Below, piece after piece: positions 24,922 through 32,754 of a DNA stretch of 42,449 bases (position 1 is the first letter of the stretch; the number at the start of each line of letters is the position of its first letter). A program made the position numbers and the translations under genes. Origin of the DNA: Actinomycetospora chibensis (lineage in GTDB: Bacteria; Actinomycetota; Actinomycetes; Mycobacteriales; Pseudonocardiaceae). The notes below the pieces were generated by a model. It was given only the letters and a program-made list of their open reading frames with translations. It did no database searches and was not told the DNA's origin. The stretch lies in assembly GCF_028737215.1 (NCBI RefSeq), contig NZ_JAQZAM010000033.1, forward strand, positions 1 through 42,449, read 5' to 3'.

Positions 24922-25728
24922 CTACCTGCCCCGGAAGACCGGGTCGCGCTTCTCCATGAAGGCCCGGGGACCCTCCTTCGCGTCCTCGGTCTTCGCGTTG
25001 GCGATCGTGCACTCGCTCTCGATGGCGAAGGCGTCGGAGAAGGGGCGCCCGTTCGAGCGGATCATCGCCTCCTTGCTCTTGGCGAGCGCGACCGGCGCGC
25101 CCAGCGCGATCCGGTGCGCGAGGTCCTCGGCCACGCATCGGACCTGGTCGAACGGCACCACCCGGTTGACCAGCCCGATCCGCAGCGCGTGCGCGGCACC
25201 GATCGGGTCGCCGACGAGGGCCAATTCCATCGCGTCGGCCCACGAGACCTGACGGGCGAGCCGCACCAGCGAGCCACCGCCGGGGATCAGGCCGCGGCGG
25301 ACCTCGGTGAGCGCGAACGTGGCGGTGTCGGCGGCGACCCGCAGGTCGGTCCCGAGCAGGAACTCGGTGCCCCCGGCCCAGGCCGGCCCGTTGACGGCGG
25401 CCACGACCGGCTTGAAGAACGTGTCGTTGCGCAGGAGGGCCTCGTAGAGCAGCGAGCGCCGTGCGGCGAGCTGCTCCTCCCACTCGTCCTCGGGCTCCCG
25501 CGTTCGCATCATGATCGGGATCAGCGTGCCCAGGTCTCCCCCCGACGAGAAGGCCTTCTCCCCGGCGCCGGTGACCAGCACGACCCGCACCGACTCCTCG
25601 TCGGCCACCTCGTCCCAGATCCTCGCCAGCCGCACGACCATCTCCGGGGTGAGCGCATTGCGCTTCTCCGGCCGGTTGAGCGTGACGAACGCGATGCCGT
25701 CGCGGATCTCGTAGAGGATCGGGGACAT
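24922..25728 (-). CDS. Enoyl-CoA hydratase/isomerase (crotonase family)
   Basis: A 268-aa crotonase. EIRDGIAFVTLNRPEKRNAL is the N-terminal signature, AFSSGGDLGTL the first oxyanion-hole loop, and PVVAAVNGPAWAGGTEFLLG the second. TEVRRGLIPGGGSLVRL contains one Glu at the catalytic position; the first catalytic position is occupied by the TEF segment. The C-terminal helix ends EKRDPVFRGR, as is typical. It would hydrate or isomerise an enoyl-CoA in the cytoplasm. It is 13 bp downstream of the acyl-CoA synthetase gene. Confidence 0.88.
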   Translation of the reverse strand: MSPILYEIRDGIAFVTLNRPEKRNALTPEMVVRLARIWDEVADEESVRVVLVTGAGEKAFSSGGDLGTLIPIMMRTREPEDEWEEQLAARRSLLYEALLRNDTFFKPVVAAVNGPAWAGGTEFLLGTDLRVAADTATFALTEVRRGLIPGGGSLVRLARQVSWADAMELALVGDPIGAAHALRIGLVNRVVPFDQVRCVAEDLAHRIALGAPVALAKSKEAMIRSNGRPFSDAFAIESECTIANAKTEDAKEGPRAFMEKRDPVFRGR

Positions 25729-25741
25729 CCGGGGCTCCTCC

Positions 25742-27358
25742 TCAGGCCCGCGCCGGGGCGGCCCCGGCAGCCAGCCAGCGCTCGATCTCGTGGGTGACCC
25801 ACGGATGATCCGCCTTGCCGTGCGGGCCGCGCCCCACCGAGTCGCGGATCAGCACGTGCCGCGGCGCCTTATAGGCGGCAAGCCGGCCCCGGACGTGCGC
25901 GATCAGGTCCGCCTCCTCGACCGGGGCGACGGCCGCGACCATGGCCGCCACCCGCGCGCCGAAGCGCTCGTCGGGCACCCCAACCACGACCGCGTCGACG
26001 ACGTCCGGGTGGGAGCGCAGCGCGTCCTCCACTTCTTCTCCGAAGACCTTCTCGCCACCGGTGTTGATGCTCGTCGAGCCTCGGCCGAGCAGGGTCACCG
26101 AGCCGTCGTCCTCGACCCGCGCCCAGTCGCCGGGCACCGAGACGCGCTCGCCGTCCACCGTCGGGAAGGTCGCGGCCGTCTTCACCGGGTCGTTGTGATA
26201 GCCCAGCGGGAGGATGCCGCGCACCGCGACCCGGCCGACCCCGCCCGTCCCCGGCTCGATCACGCGGTTCTCGTCGTCGATGACGATCGTGTTCTTCCCG
26301 GCCCGGAACCGGCCCGTCCTGCCGGCCCCGCGCGCCGACGTCACCGACCGGCCCATCCCGCTCGCCTCGCTGGAGTTGAGCAGGTCGACGAGGACAGCCT
26401 CGGGCGCGTGGGCGAGCAGGCGTTGCTTCACCCCGTCCGACCAGACCATCCCCGACGACGAGACCGCGCGCAGCCCCGAGACGTCGTAGTCGCCGGGGTG
26501 GGCGTCGAGCTCGTCGACGATCGGACGGGCGAAGGCGTCCCCGACGATGCAGAGCGCCGAGACGTGCTGCTCGGCGATCGTGCGGAGCAGCCCCGGCACG
26601 TCGAGCCGGCGCTCGCCGAGCGTGACCACCGTGCCGCCGCGGGAGAGCAGCGTCGAGGCGAAGACGAAGCCGGTGCCGTGCATCAGCGGTGAGGCGGGGA
26701 GTCCGACCGGGCCGACCTTCTCCTCGACGCGGGAGCGGACGTGGTCGAGATCGGGCTCATCGGGGTCGTGGGCGACGTCCGAGATCCGGTAGAGGTCGTG
26801 CTGGCGCCAGACGACGCCCTTCGGTAGGCCGGTGGTGCCACCGGTGTAGATGACGATCCGGTCGTCGCCGGAGACACCCCACGGCCCGCGGGTCCGCTCC
26901 GACGCGGGCCGGGCGAGGTCCGCGTACGGTGTGGCCCACGCCGGGCACTCCCCCGTCCCGTCGTCGACGTGGACCCAGAGCGCCACGTCGGGCACCCGGG
27001 CGCGGGTCTGCTCGACGACTGCGACGAGCTCACCGTGGAAGACGACCGCGCGGGCGCCCGAGTCGGTCCACAGATGCACCAGCTCGTCGGGGCCGTAGCG
27101 ATAGTTGGTGTTGACCGGGACCAGGCCGGCCTTCATCGCCGCGAACGCGGCCTCGAGGTACGCGGGGCCGTTGTAGAGGGCGAGCGCGACGACGTCCTGG
27201 TGGCCGAGCCCGGCGTCGAGCAGGCCGCGGGCGAGCCCGTCGGCGCGACGGTCGAGCTCGGACCAGCTCCGGGAGCGGCCGTCGTGGACCAGCGCGGTGC
27301 GCTCGGGCGCGGCCTCGGCCGCCGCCTCCCACACCTCGGCGAAGTTCCACCCGCTCAA
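25742..27358 (-). CDS. Acyl-CoA synthetase (FadD-type AMP-forming ligase)
   Basis: A 538-aa ATP-dependent ligase that forms acyl-CoA through an acyl-adenylate. The P-loop YTGGTTGLPKGV, the motif LLNSSEASGMG, GDWARVEDDGSVTLLGRGS and SINTGGEKVFGEEVEDALRS are all present; the catalytic Lys is in GPHGKADH. The N-terminus (WNFAEVWEAAAEAAPERTAL, then AAFAAMKAGLVPVNTNYRYG) resembles actinobacterial FadD17/FadD19-like enzymes acting on steroid or terpenoid side chains. It is the first gene of the minus operon and divergent from the CoA-transferase/P450 operon. Confidence 0.88.
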   Translation of the reverse strand: MSGWNFAEVWEAAAEAAPERTALVHDGRSRSWSELDRRADGLARGLLDAGLGHQDVVALALYNGPAYLEAAFAAMKAGLVPVNTNYRYGPDELVHLWTDSGARAVVFHGELVAVVEQTRARVPDVALWVHVDDGTGECPAWATPYADLARPASERTRGPWGVSGDDRIVIYTGGTTGLPKGVVWRQHDLYRISDVAHDPDEPDLDHVRSRVEEKVGPVGLPASPLMHGTGFVFASTLLSRGGTVVTLGERRLDVPGLLRTIAEQHVSALCIVGDAFARPIVDELDAHPGDYDVSGLRAVSSSGMVWSDGVKQRLLAHAPEAVLVDLLNSSEASGMGRSVTSARGAGRTGRFRAGKNTIVIDDENRVIEPGTGGVGRVAVRGILPLGYHNDPVKTAATFPTVDGERVSVPGDWARVEDDGSVTLLGRGSTSINTGGEKVFGEEVEDALRSHPDVVDAVVVGVPDERFGARVAAMVAAVAPVEEADLIAHVRGRLAAYKAPRHVLIRDSVGRGPHGKADHPWVTHEIERWLAAGAAPARA

Positions 27359-27439
27359 GCTGCTCCTCCCGACCGCTGGTCGATCACGAGCCTAGGAAGG
27401 TGCGCGCACACCACCAACTGGCACAACTGACAGTCGCGT

Positions 27440-27456
27440 GAGGGGTGTCACGCCTC
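27440..27456. promoter_or_regulatory. 17-bp palindrome (probable operator) between divergent catabolic operons
   Basis: GAGG-g-GTG-t-CAC-g-CCTC is a symmetric site with matched arms on both sides of its centre, in the 142-bp divergent region. It sits 45 bp before the CoA-transferase start and could be bound by a TetR- or GntR-type dimer controlling both operons. Confidence 0.45.
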
Positions 27457-27491
27457 TTCACTGGAGAGGTGCCACCGCACGGAGTGAAGAG
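27454..27491 (+). promoter_or_regulatory. Inverted repeat in the leader of the CoA-transferase/P450 operon
   Basis: CTCTTCACT (27454-27462) pairs perfectly with AGTGAAGAG (27483-27491) across 20 nt, ending 9 bp before the ATG and covering part of the ribosome-binding region. It may be a second operator or an mRNA hairpin. Confidence 0.4.
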
Positions 27492-27500
27492 AGGGTGCCG

Positions 27501-28703
27501 ATGAGCCTCCTTCCCCTGGAAGGGGTCCGGGTCGTCGACTTCTGCTCCAACATCGCCGGGCCGTTCGGATCGATGATCCTCGCCCAGCTCGGCGCGGACG
27601 TGATCAAGGTCGAGCCGCCGGCCGGAGACGACTCCCGGTACTACGCGGGCGCCGTCGACGGGGTCAGCACGGTGCACCGCTACGTCGGGGCGGGCAAGCG
27701 CGGCGTCGTCGTCGACCTCAAGGCGCCGTCGGGTGTCGAGGTGGCCCTCGCGATCATCCGGACCTCGGACGTCGTGCTGCAGAGCATGCGTCCGGGGGTC
27801 GCCGACCGGGTCGGTATCGGCGAGGCGACCGCGCGCGAGCAGAACCCCGACGTCCTCTACTACGACGTCAACGCCTTCGGCACCGGGCCGGTCGGGCGTG
27901 ACCGGCCCGGCTACGACCCGCTGGTCCAGGCCTTCTCCGGGATCATGGAGATGACCGGGCACGAGGACTCCCCGCCGACCCGCTGCGCGCCCTCGGTGGT
28001 CGACCTCGGCACCGGGCAGTGGGTCGCGCTGACCGTGCTCGCGGCCCTGATGGCCCGCGGGCGCGGCCGGCCGGTGGCGACGCTCGAGACGGCTTTGGTC
28101 GACACGGCGTTCAGCCTCGTCGCCTACCAGGCCACCGGCGCGAAGGTGACGGGCACGCGGCCGCCGCGGGCAGGGTCGGGCAACCCGATCGCCGCGCCCT
28201 ACCAGTGCTTCGAGTGCTCCGACGGCTGGATTCTCGTGGCGGCCCCCAGCCAGCGGCTGTGGGAGCGCACCGCGAAGGCGCTCGGCGTCGGCGAGCTCGT
28301 CGCCGACCCGCGCTTCCTCACCACCACCGACCGCACCCGCCACCGCCACGCCCTCGAGGACACTCTCACCGAGGTCACCCGCCACGCGACGATGCAGGAC
28401 TGCATCGACCGGCTCGGCGCCGCGGGTGTTCCCGCCGGGCCCGTTCAGGGTCTCGAAGAGGCCGTGGAGTCGGAGGTCGCGCAGGAGCGCGGCACGTTCG
28501 TGCGCTCCGACGGTGTCCCCCTCGTGCGGCTGCCCTGGCTCGCCGACGGCGAGCCCGCAGCGTGGCGCTCGACCGCGCCCGGCCTCGGCGAGCACACCCG
28601 CGGGGTCCTCGCCGACGTCGGCTTCTCCGCCGACCGCATCGACGCCCTCCATGCCGAGGGCTCCGTCTCGTCACCACCACCACCGAGCGAGGAGCTGCCA
28701 TGA
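27501..28703 (+). CDS. Class III (CaiB/BaiF) CoA-transferase, second copy
   Basis: A 400-aa enzyme, only distantly similar to the copy at 23667. LEGVRVVDFCSNIAGPFGSM, LGADVIKVEPPAGDDSRYYA and GAGKRGVVVDLKAPSG are the N-terminal blocks. CAPSVVDLGTGQWVALTVL has the catalytic-Asp segment. NPIAAPYQCFECSDGWILVA is the mid domain. It ends in a Ser/Pro-rich tail. ATG 27501 follows GAGAGGG. Its stop overlaps the P450 start (ATGA), so the two are translationally coupled; the transferase probably activates or recycles the acid handled in this operon. Confidence 0.87.
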   Translation: MSLLPLEGVRVVDFCSNIAGPFGSMILAQLGADVIKVEPPAGDDSRYYAGAVDGVSTVHRYVGAGKRGVVVDLKAPSGVEVALAIIRTSDVVLQSMRPGVADRVGIGEATAREQNPDVLYYDVNAFGTGPVGRDRPGYDPLVQAFSGIMEMTGHEDSPPTRCAPSVVDLGTGQWVALTVLAALMARGRGRPVATLETALVDTAFSLVAYQATGAKVTGTRPPRAGSGNPIAAPYQCFECSDGWILVAAPSQRLWERTAKALGVGELVADPRFLTTTDRTRHRHALEDTLTEVTRHATMQDCIDRLGAAGVPAGPVQGLEEAVESEVAQERGTFVRSDGVPLVRLPWLADGEPAAWRSTAPGLGEHTRGVLADVGFSADRIDALHAEGSVSSPPPPSEELP

Positions 28704-29938
28704 CCACGTCGGAACGGAAGACGACCGGGGAGATCGGTGGGCGCGACCACTTCACCGACTTCGACCTCGACTCGAAGGAGTTCTCGGAGAACTTCGACGA
28801 GGTCGTCTCGGCGGTCCACCAGGGCTGCCCGGTGGCCCGCAGCGAGGCCCAGGGTGGGTACTGGGTGGTCAGCGGCTTCGACGACGTCCGCGCCATCGGC
28901 CAGGACTGGCAGACCTGGACGAACACCAACGGCTACGAGCCCACCCGTAGCGGCACCGACGACGCGCGGCTCTACCCGCTCGAGATCGACCCGCCCTACC
29001 AGACGCGCTGGCGAGCCAAGCTCGGCGAGTACTTCAGCCCGCGGGCGATCCGGTCCAACAAGGACAGCATCCGGCGCAACGTCAACGAGCTGATCGACCA
29101 GTTCATCGAGGACGGCGAGTGCGACTGGGTCGACGCGTTCGCCGCCCACCTGCCCGGCCGGGTCTTCTTCTCGACGATGCTCGGGGTCCCGCTCGACGAC
29201 CTCCCGTACCTGCAGGCCGCCGCCGACCAGGCCGTGCGCGGGCCGGTCGAGGACCGGATGGAGGGCTGGAACAAGGTCGGTGCCTACCTCGCCGGCTACC
29301 TCGAGCAGCGGGCGAAGGAGGAGCCGCGCGGCGACTTCGTCGACGCGGTGCTCGAGGGCGTCACGACCGACGACGGCGAGCCCGCGCCGTTCATGCACAA
29401 GGTCTTCGTCATGGTCGACATGCTCGCGGGCGGCCTCGCGACGACGACGTTCCTGCTCTCCGGCATCGCCCACTTCCTCGCCACGCACCCGGAGGACGCC
29501 CGGCGGCTCGCCGACGACCCTGGCCTGCGCCCCGGGGCCGTCGAGGAGGTCATCCGGGTCTACGCCTCGATCCTCTCCCTCGGGCGCACCGCCACGAAGG
29601 ACACGGAGATTGCGGGCCAGCCCATCAGGAAGGGCGAGATGGTGATGCTCTCCTACGCGGCGGCCGCGCGGGACCCACGCCACTTCGCGAACCCGCACGA
29701 GATCGACATCACCCGCAGGATCCCGACGAACATCGCCTTCGGCTACGGCCCGCACCGCTGCATCGGGTCGCACCTCGCACGCCTGCAGGCCCTGACCGCG
29801 ATGGAGGAGATGCTGCGCCGGCTCCCCGACCTGTCGATGGCCGAGGGGCAGGAGCCGGTCTTCAGCCACTCGACCGTCACCCGCGACATGGACACGCTGC
29901 CGGTGCGGTTCACCCCGGGCGCGAAGGAGACCTCGTGA
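28700..29938 (+). CDS. Cytochrome P450 monooxygenase with Ala in place of the I-helix acid
   Basis: A 412-aa soluble bacterial P450. The haem thiolate is Cys354 in FGYGPHRCIGSHLAR; the ExxR motif is in AVEEVIRVYAS. LEIDPPYQTRWRAKLGEYFS is the C-helix region. The I-helix reads MLAGGLATTTFLLSG: aligned with P450cam GGLDT, the conserved Asp is Ala247 while the Thr (248) remains. That acid normally helps deliver protons to bound oxygen, so catalysis may be altered. Overall spacing resembles the P450cam (CYP101-like) group. A ferredoxin gene overlaps its stop and would pass electrons; no ferredoxin reductase is in the window. A hydroxylase for the pathway substrate is inferred. Confidence 0.92.
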   Translation: MTTSERKTTGEIGGRDHFTDFDLDSKEFSENFDEVVSAVHQGCPVARSEAQGGYWVVSGFDDVRAIGQDWQTWTNTNGYEPTRSGTDDARLYPLEIDPPYQTRWRAKLGEYFSPRAIRSNKDSIRRNVNELIDQFIEDGECDWVDAFAAHLPGRVFFSTMLGVPLDDLPYLQAAADQAVRGPVEDRMEGWNKVGAYLAGYLEQRAKEEPRGDFVDAVLEGVTTDDGEPAPFMHKVFVMVDMLAGGLATTTFLLSGIAHFLATHPEDARRLADDPGLRPGAVEEVIRVYASILSLGRTATKDTEIAGQPIRKGEMVMLSYAAAARDPRHFANPHEIDITRRIPTNIAFGYGPHRCIGSHLARLQALTAMEEMLRRLPDLSMAEGQEPVFSHSTVTRDMDTLPVRFTPGAKETS

Positions 29939-30132
29939 AGTACGTCGTGGACAGCGCCCTGTGCGCGGCGCACGGCCTGTGCGCCGACACCGCTCCTGAC
30001 GTGTTCACCCTCGACGACGACGGCTTCAACGCCGCCGCCGGTCGGACGGTCGACGTCCCCGAACACCTGGAGGCCGCGGCCCGCGAGGGCGCGGCGGCCT
30101 GCCCGGAGAGCGCGATCCAGATCCAGGACTAG
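29935..30132 (+). CDS. 3Fe-4S-type ferredoxin, P450 partner
   Basis: A 65-aa small ferredoxin. VDSALCAAHGLCADTAPDVF carries C10 and C16 with His13 at the position where 4Fe-4S proteins have a cysteine, and C56 is in AACPESAI; three cysteines give a 3Fe-4S cluster. Such proteins feed electrons to actinobacterial P450s. GTG 29935 overlaps the P450 stop (GTGA). The length is standard. It is the last gene of the plus operon and converges with the histidine kinase gene. Confidence 0.92.
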   Translation: MKYVVDSALCAAHGLCADTAPDVFTLDDDGFNAAAGRTVDVPEHLEAAAREGAAACPESAIQIQD

Positions 30133-30144
30133 CCCCGACCCCCG

Positions 30145-30210
30145 GACCCTCACACCGGGAACACGGCCCGGACCTGCGTGCCGAAGCCGTGTCCCGGTGT
30201 GGTGAGGGTC
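30145..30210. terminator. Imperfect hairpin between convergent genes
   Basis: 30145-30167 (GACCCTCACACCGGG and on) pairs with 30186-30210 with small bulges, an 18-nt loop between. It starts 13 bp after the ferredoxin stop and lies over the last 20 codons of the kinase gene, a sensible site for a bidirectional terminator. There is no T-run. Confidence 0.45.
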
Positions 30211-32006
30211 AGCGTCCCACCCGCGGCGTCCACCACCCGCCGCAGCGACGTCAGGCCCGTCCCCGGGCGGGCGGCCTCCACGCCGCTGTCGAAGCCGTCG
30301 TCGGTGACCTCGACGACGAGCTCTGTCTCCGCGACCGTCACATCGAGCCGGATACGACAGGGGCCGGCATGCTTCGCGGCGTTGACCGTGCCCTCCCGGG
30401 CGATCTTCACCACGGCGTCCGCGACCGTGCGCGGCACCTGGGCGAGGTGGTCGTCGTCCGGCAGCTCGACCCGGACGGTCACCCCGAACTCGTCCTCCAC
30501 CGACTCCACCTCGCGGCGCAGCCGGCGGGTGAGCCCGACCTCCGGCGCGGCCTCGAGTCGGTGGATCACCTCCCGGACGATGACGTCGCCGTGCACGAGC
30601 AGCTCACGGACCTCGACCAGGCACCGGGTGACGTCGTCGGCCTCGCCGTCGACGACCGTGTCGATGCCGAGACGCGCGGCGAAGAGGATCTGCGCGACTC
30701 GGTCGTGCAGGCCGTCGGCGATGCGTTCTTGCTCGCGGAGCCGTGCGATCTCCGCCAGCTGGCGCTGGTAGCGCTCGCTGGTCCAGGCCAGCGCGACGAG
30801 ACCCGCGAGCCGCCGCACGACGTCCTCCTCGGCCGCCGTGAATGGCTGGCCCGTGCGCCGCAGCAGCGACAGCGTGGCGGTGTGCGCGGCACCGGCCCCG
30901 TCGCTGCGCTCGCCCCGGAAGTCCACCGGCACGTGAAGCGCGGCCCACCCGGGGTCCCCGACGTGCCGGGGGTACGCCCCCGACGACGTGGCGACGAGCG
31001 CCCGGGCGTCGCGGACCAGCCGCCGCTCCAGGTCGGGGCGGGAGGCCCCGGCCCGCCGTATCCACGGGGCGGAGCCCGACGGCACCAGGGCGACCACCGA
31101 GGCGCCGGTCTCCTCCGCGAGCCGGTCGAACGACGGCAGCAGGCACTCCTCGGCGCTGCCCCCGGTTGCGACGGCCGTCGCGGTCGCGGTCAGCACGCCC
31201 TCCAGCCGCTGTGCCGCGGCCATCCGTCCCAGCGCGCCGGCCAGCTCCACCGCGGCCGCCAGGCGGGGCGCCAGCCCTTCCACCGCCCCGACGTCGTCGA
31301 GAGTGAAGTCCGTCGGCTTGTTGGCGAGGTGCAGCACCCCGACGCGCCGGCCCTGGTTCTCCAGCGGCACCGAGAGCAGGCGCCCGATACGGAACACCTC
31401 GGCGTAGGGCTGCAGGACGCCGGGGTCGGCGCCGGCGTCGTTGCTCAGGTACGGCTGGCCCGAGGCGAACACCCTTGAGCCGGCGCTGAGCATGTTCGTC
31501 ACGGGACCCGTCACCGACGCCGCGAGCGTGTCGTCGTCGGACCCGAATGCCCCCGGCAGCGCGCGCAGGATGCGCCGCTCGGGGTCCCACGCCGTGATCC
31601 CGACGGCCCGGGCCCCGGTGAGCGGCCCGACGATCGCGGTGACCTGTCCGGTGATCTCGCGGATGGCGTCGGGCAGGCGCGCCGGGTCGTCCAGGGTGAG
31701 CACGTCGCCCTCGGGCGCGGCCGCCGCGGGCGCGTCGAGGGTGTGGCGGCTCAGGGCCAGGGCGAGATGGCGGGCGAACGCCGCCAGCAGGGACTCCCGG
31801 TTCCGCCCCGGAGCCTCGGGTGGCCACGCGACGCGCAGCGTGCCGATCGGCTGCCCGCCCGGGTCGTGCAGTGGGACCGCGCGGTCCTCCTCGTGGTCGG
31901 GAGGCGTGCCGACCGAGGTGACGACGGCCGTCGGCGTCGTGACCGCGAGCCCCGTCGCGCCGAGCGCGTCGCGCGCGACCCGCGCCACCTCGTCGAGGGC
32001 GCTCAC
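30150..32006 (-). CDS. Cytoplasmic GAF-domain sensor histidine kinase (NarL/DegS type)
   Basis: A 618-aa kinase with no membrane segment. GAF-like sensor domains occupy about 10-110, 120-270 (ARAVGITAWDPERRIL, SVPLENQGRRVGVLHLANKP) and 275-410. The HisKA_3 dimerisation domain has phospho-acceptor His434 in ERIADGLHDRVAQILFAARL. The ATPase domain (about 510-618) has NAAKHA (N box), VTDDGFDSG (G1), and PGTGLTSLRRVV (G2). GTG 32006 overlaps the stop of the response regulator gene (GTGA). GAF domains bind small molecules, haem or flavin, so it may sense a pathway substrate or redox state; its neighbours, the P450 operon and aldehyde dehydrogenase, are likely targets. Confidence 0.88.
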   Translation of the reverse strand: MSALDEVARVARDALGATGLAVTTPTAVVTSVGTPPDHEEDRAVPLHDPGGQPIGTLRVAWPPEAPGRNRESLLAAFARHLALALSRHTLDAPAAAAPEGDVLTLDDPARLPDAIREITGQVTAIVGPLTGARAVGITAWDPERRILRALPGAFGSDDDTLAASVTGPVTNMLSAGSRVFASGQPYLSNDAGADPGVLQPYAEVFRIGRLLSVPLENQGRRVGVLHLANKPTDFTLDDVGAVEGLAPRLAAAVELAGALGRMAAAQRLEGVLTATATAVATGGSAEECLLPSFDRLAEETGASVVALVPSGSAPWIRRAGASRPDLERRLVRDARALVATSSGAYPRHVGDPGWAALHVPVDFRGERSDGAGAAHTATLSLLRRTGQPFTAAEEDVVRRLAGLVALAWTSERYQRQLAEIARLREQERIADGLHDRVAQILFAARLGIDTVVDGEADDVTRCLVEVRELLVHGDVIVREVIHRLEAAPEVGLTRRLRREVESVEDEFGVTVRVELPDDDHLAQVPRTVADAVVKIAREGTVNAAKHAGPCRIRLDVTVAETELVVEVTDDGFDSGVEAARPGTGLTSLRRVVDAAGGTLTLTTPGHGFGTQVRAVFPV

Positions 32007-32677
32007 CGTGCCGCTCCGGCCCCCTCCTCGACCAGGCCGGCGCGCACGGCGGCCACCGCGAGCTCGCTGCGGCTGCGCACACCGAGCTTGACCTTGAGCT
32101 TCTGGATGTGGAACCGCACCGTGGACTCGGAGATCCGCAGGTCGCGCGCGATCTGGCCGTAGGTCAGTCCTTGCGCGGCCAGGGCGAGGACGCGGCTCTG
32201 CGCCGGAGTGGGGGCGTCTGAGTCGCCCCGGTCGGTCACGAGCTGCTCGAGGCGCCGGACGATCTGGGAGACGCAGGGGCGATGGCCGGGGTCGGCCCGG
32301 TGGTGGGCGTCGACGATCGCGGTGCGCAGCTCGGTGAGGCCCGCGGCCTTCGTGACGTAGGCGGCCGCACCGGCGACGACGCAGTCGCGGACCGCCTCCT
32401 CGCTGAGATAGGTGCTCAGGACGACCACGGCCGTGTCCGGGCACTGCTCACGGATCCTGCGGCACAGCTCGTGGCCGGCCATGTCGGGCAGCCGCATGTC
32501 GATCACGGCGACGTCGGGTCGCCGCTCGCAGCACAGTGCGAGGGCCTCCCGGCCGTCACCTGCCGACGCGACCACGGTCATCCGCTCGTCACGGGACAGG
32601 GCCGCGGCGACGCCCGCCCGGACCACCTCGTGGTCGTCGACCACGAGGACCTCGGTGATCTCGGTGGGCGCACTCAC
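32003..32677 (-). CDS. LuxR/NarL-family response regulator
   Basis: A 224-aa transcription factor. The receiver domain has the acidic pair in VLVVDDHEVVRAG, phospho-acceptor Asp60 in DVAVIDMRLPDMAG, Thr/Ser in VVVLSTYLS, and Lys in AAYVTKAAG. The C-terminal LuxR helix-turn-helix reads TPAQSRVLALAAQGLTYGQI, ARDLRISESTVRFHIQKLKV. GTG 32677 follows a GGAGGAGG site. It pairs with the overlapping kinase gene. Binding sites cannot be named from this window, but the palindrome at 27440 is one candidate. Confidence 0.92.
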   Translation of the reverse strand: MSAPTEITEVLVVDDHEVVRAGVAAALSRDERMTVVASAGDGREALALCCERRPDVAVIDMRLPDMAGHELCRRIREQCPDTAVVVLSTYLSEEAVRDCVVAGAAAYVTKAAGLTELRTAIVDAHHRADPGHRPCVSQIVRRLEQLVTDRGDSDAPTPAQSRVLALAAQGLTYGQIARDLRISESTVRFHIQKLKVKLGVRSRSELAVAAVRAGLVEEGAGAAR

Positions 32678-32754
32678 GGGAGGCCTCCTCCGTCCCCGGA
32701 CCCCGACGTCCTGTCACGGCGATGGTACGGCGCACGCGTGACCGGCGACACGTC

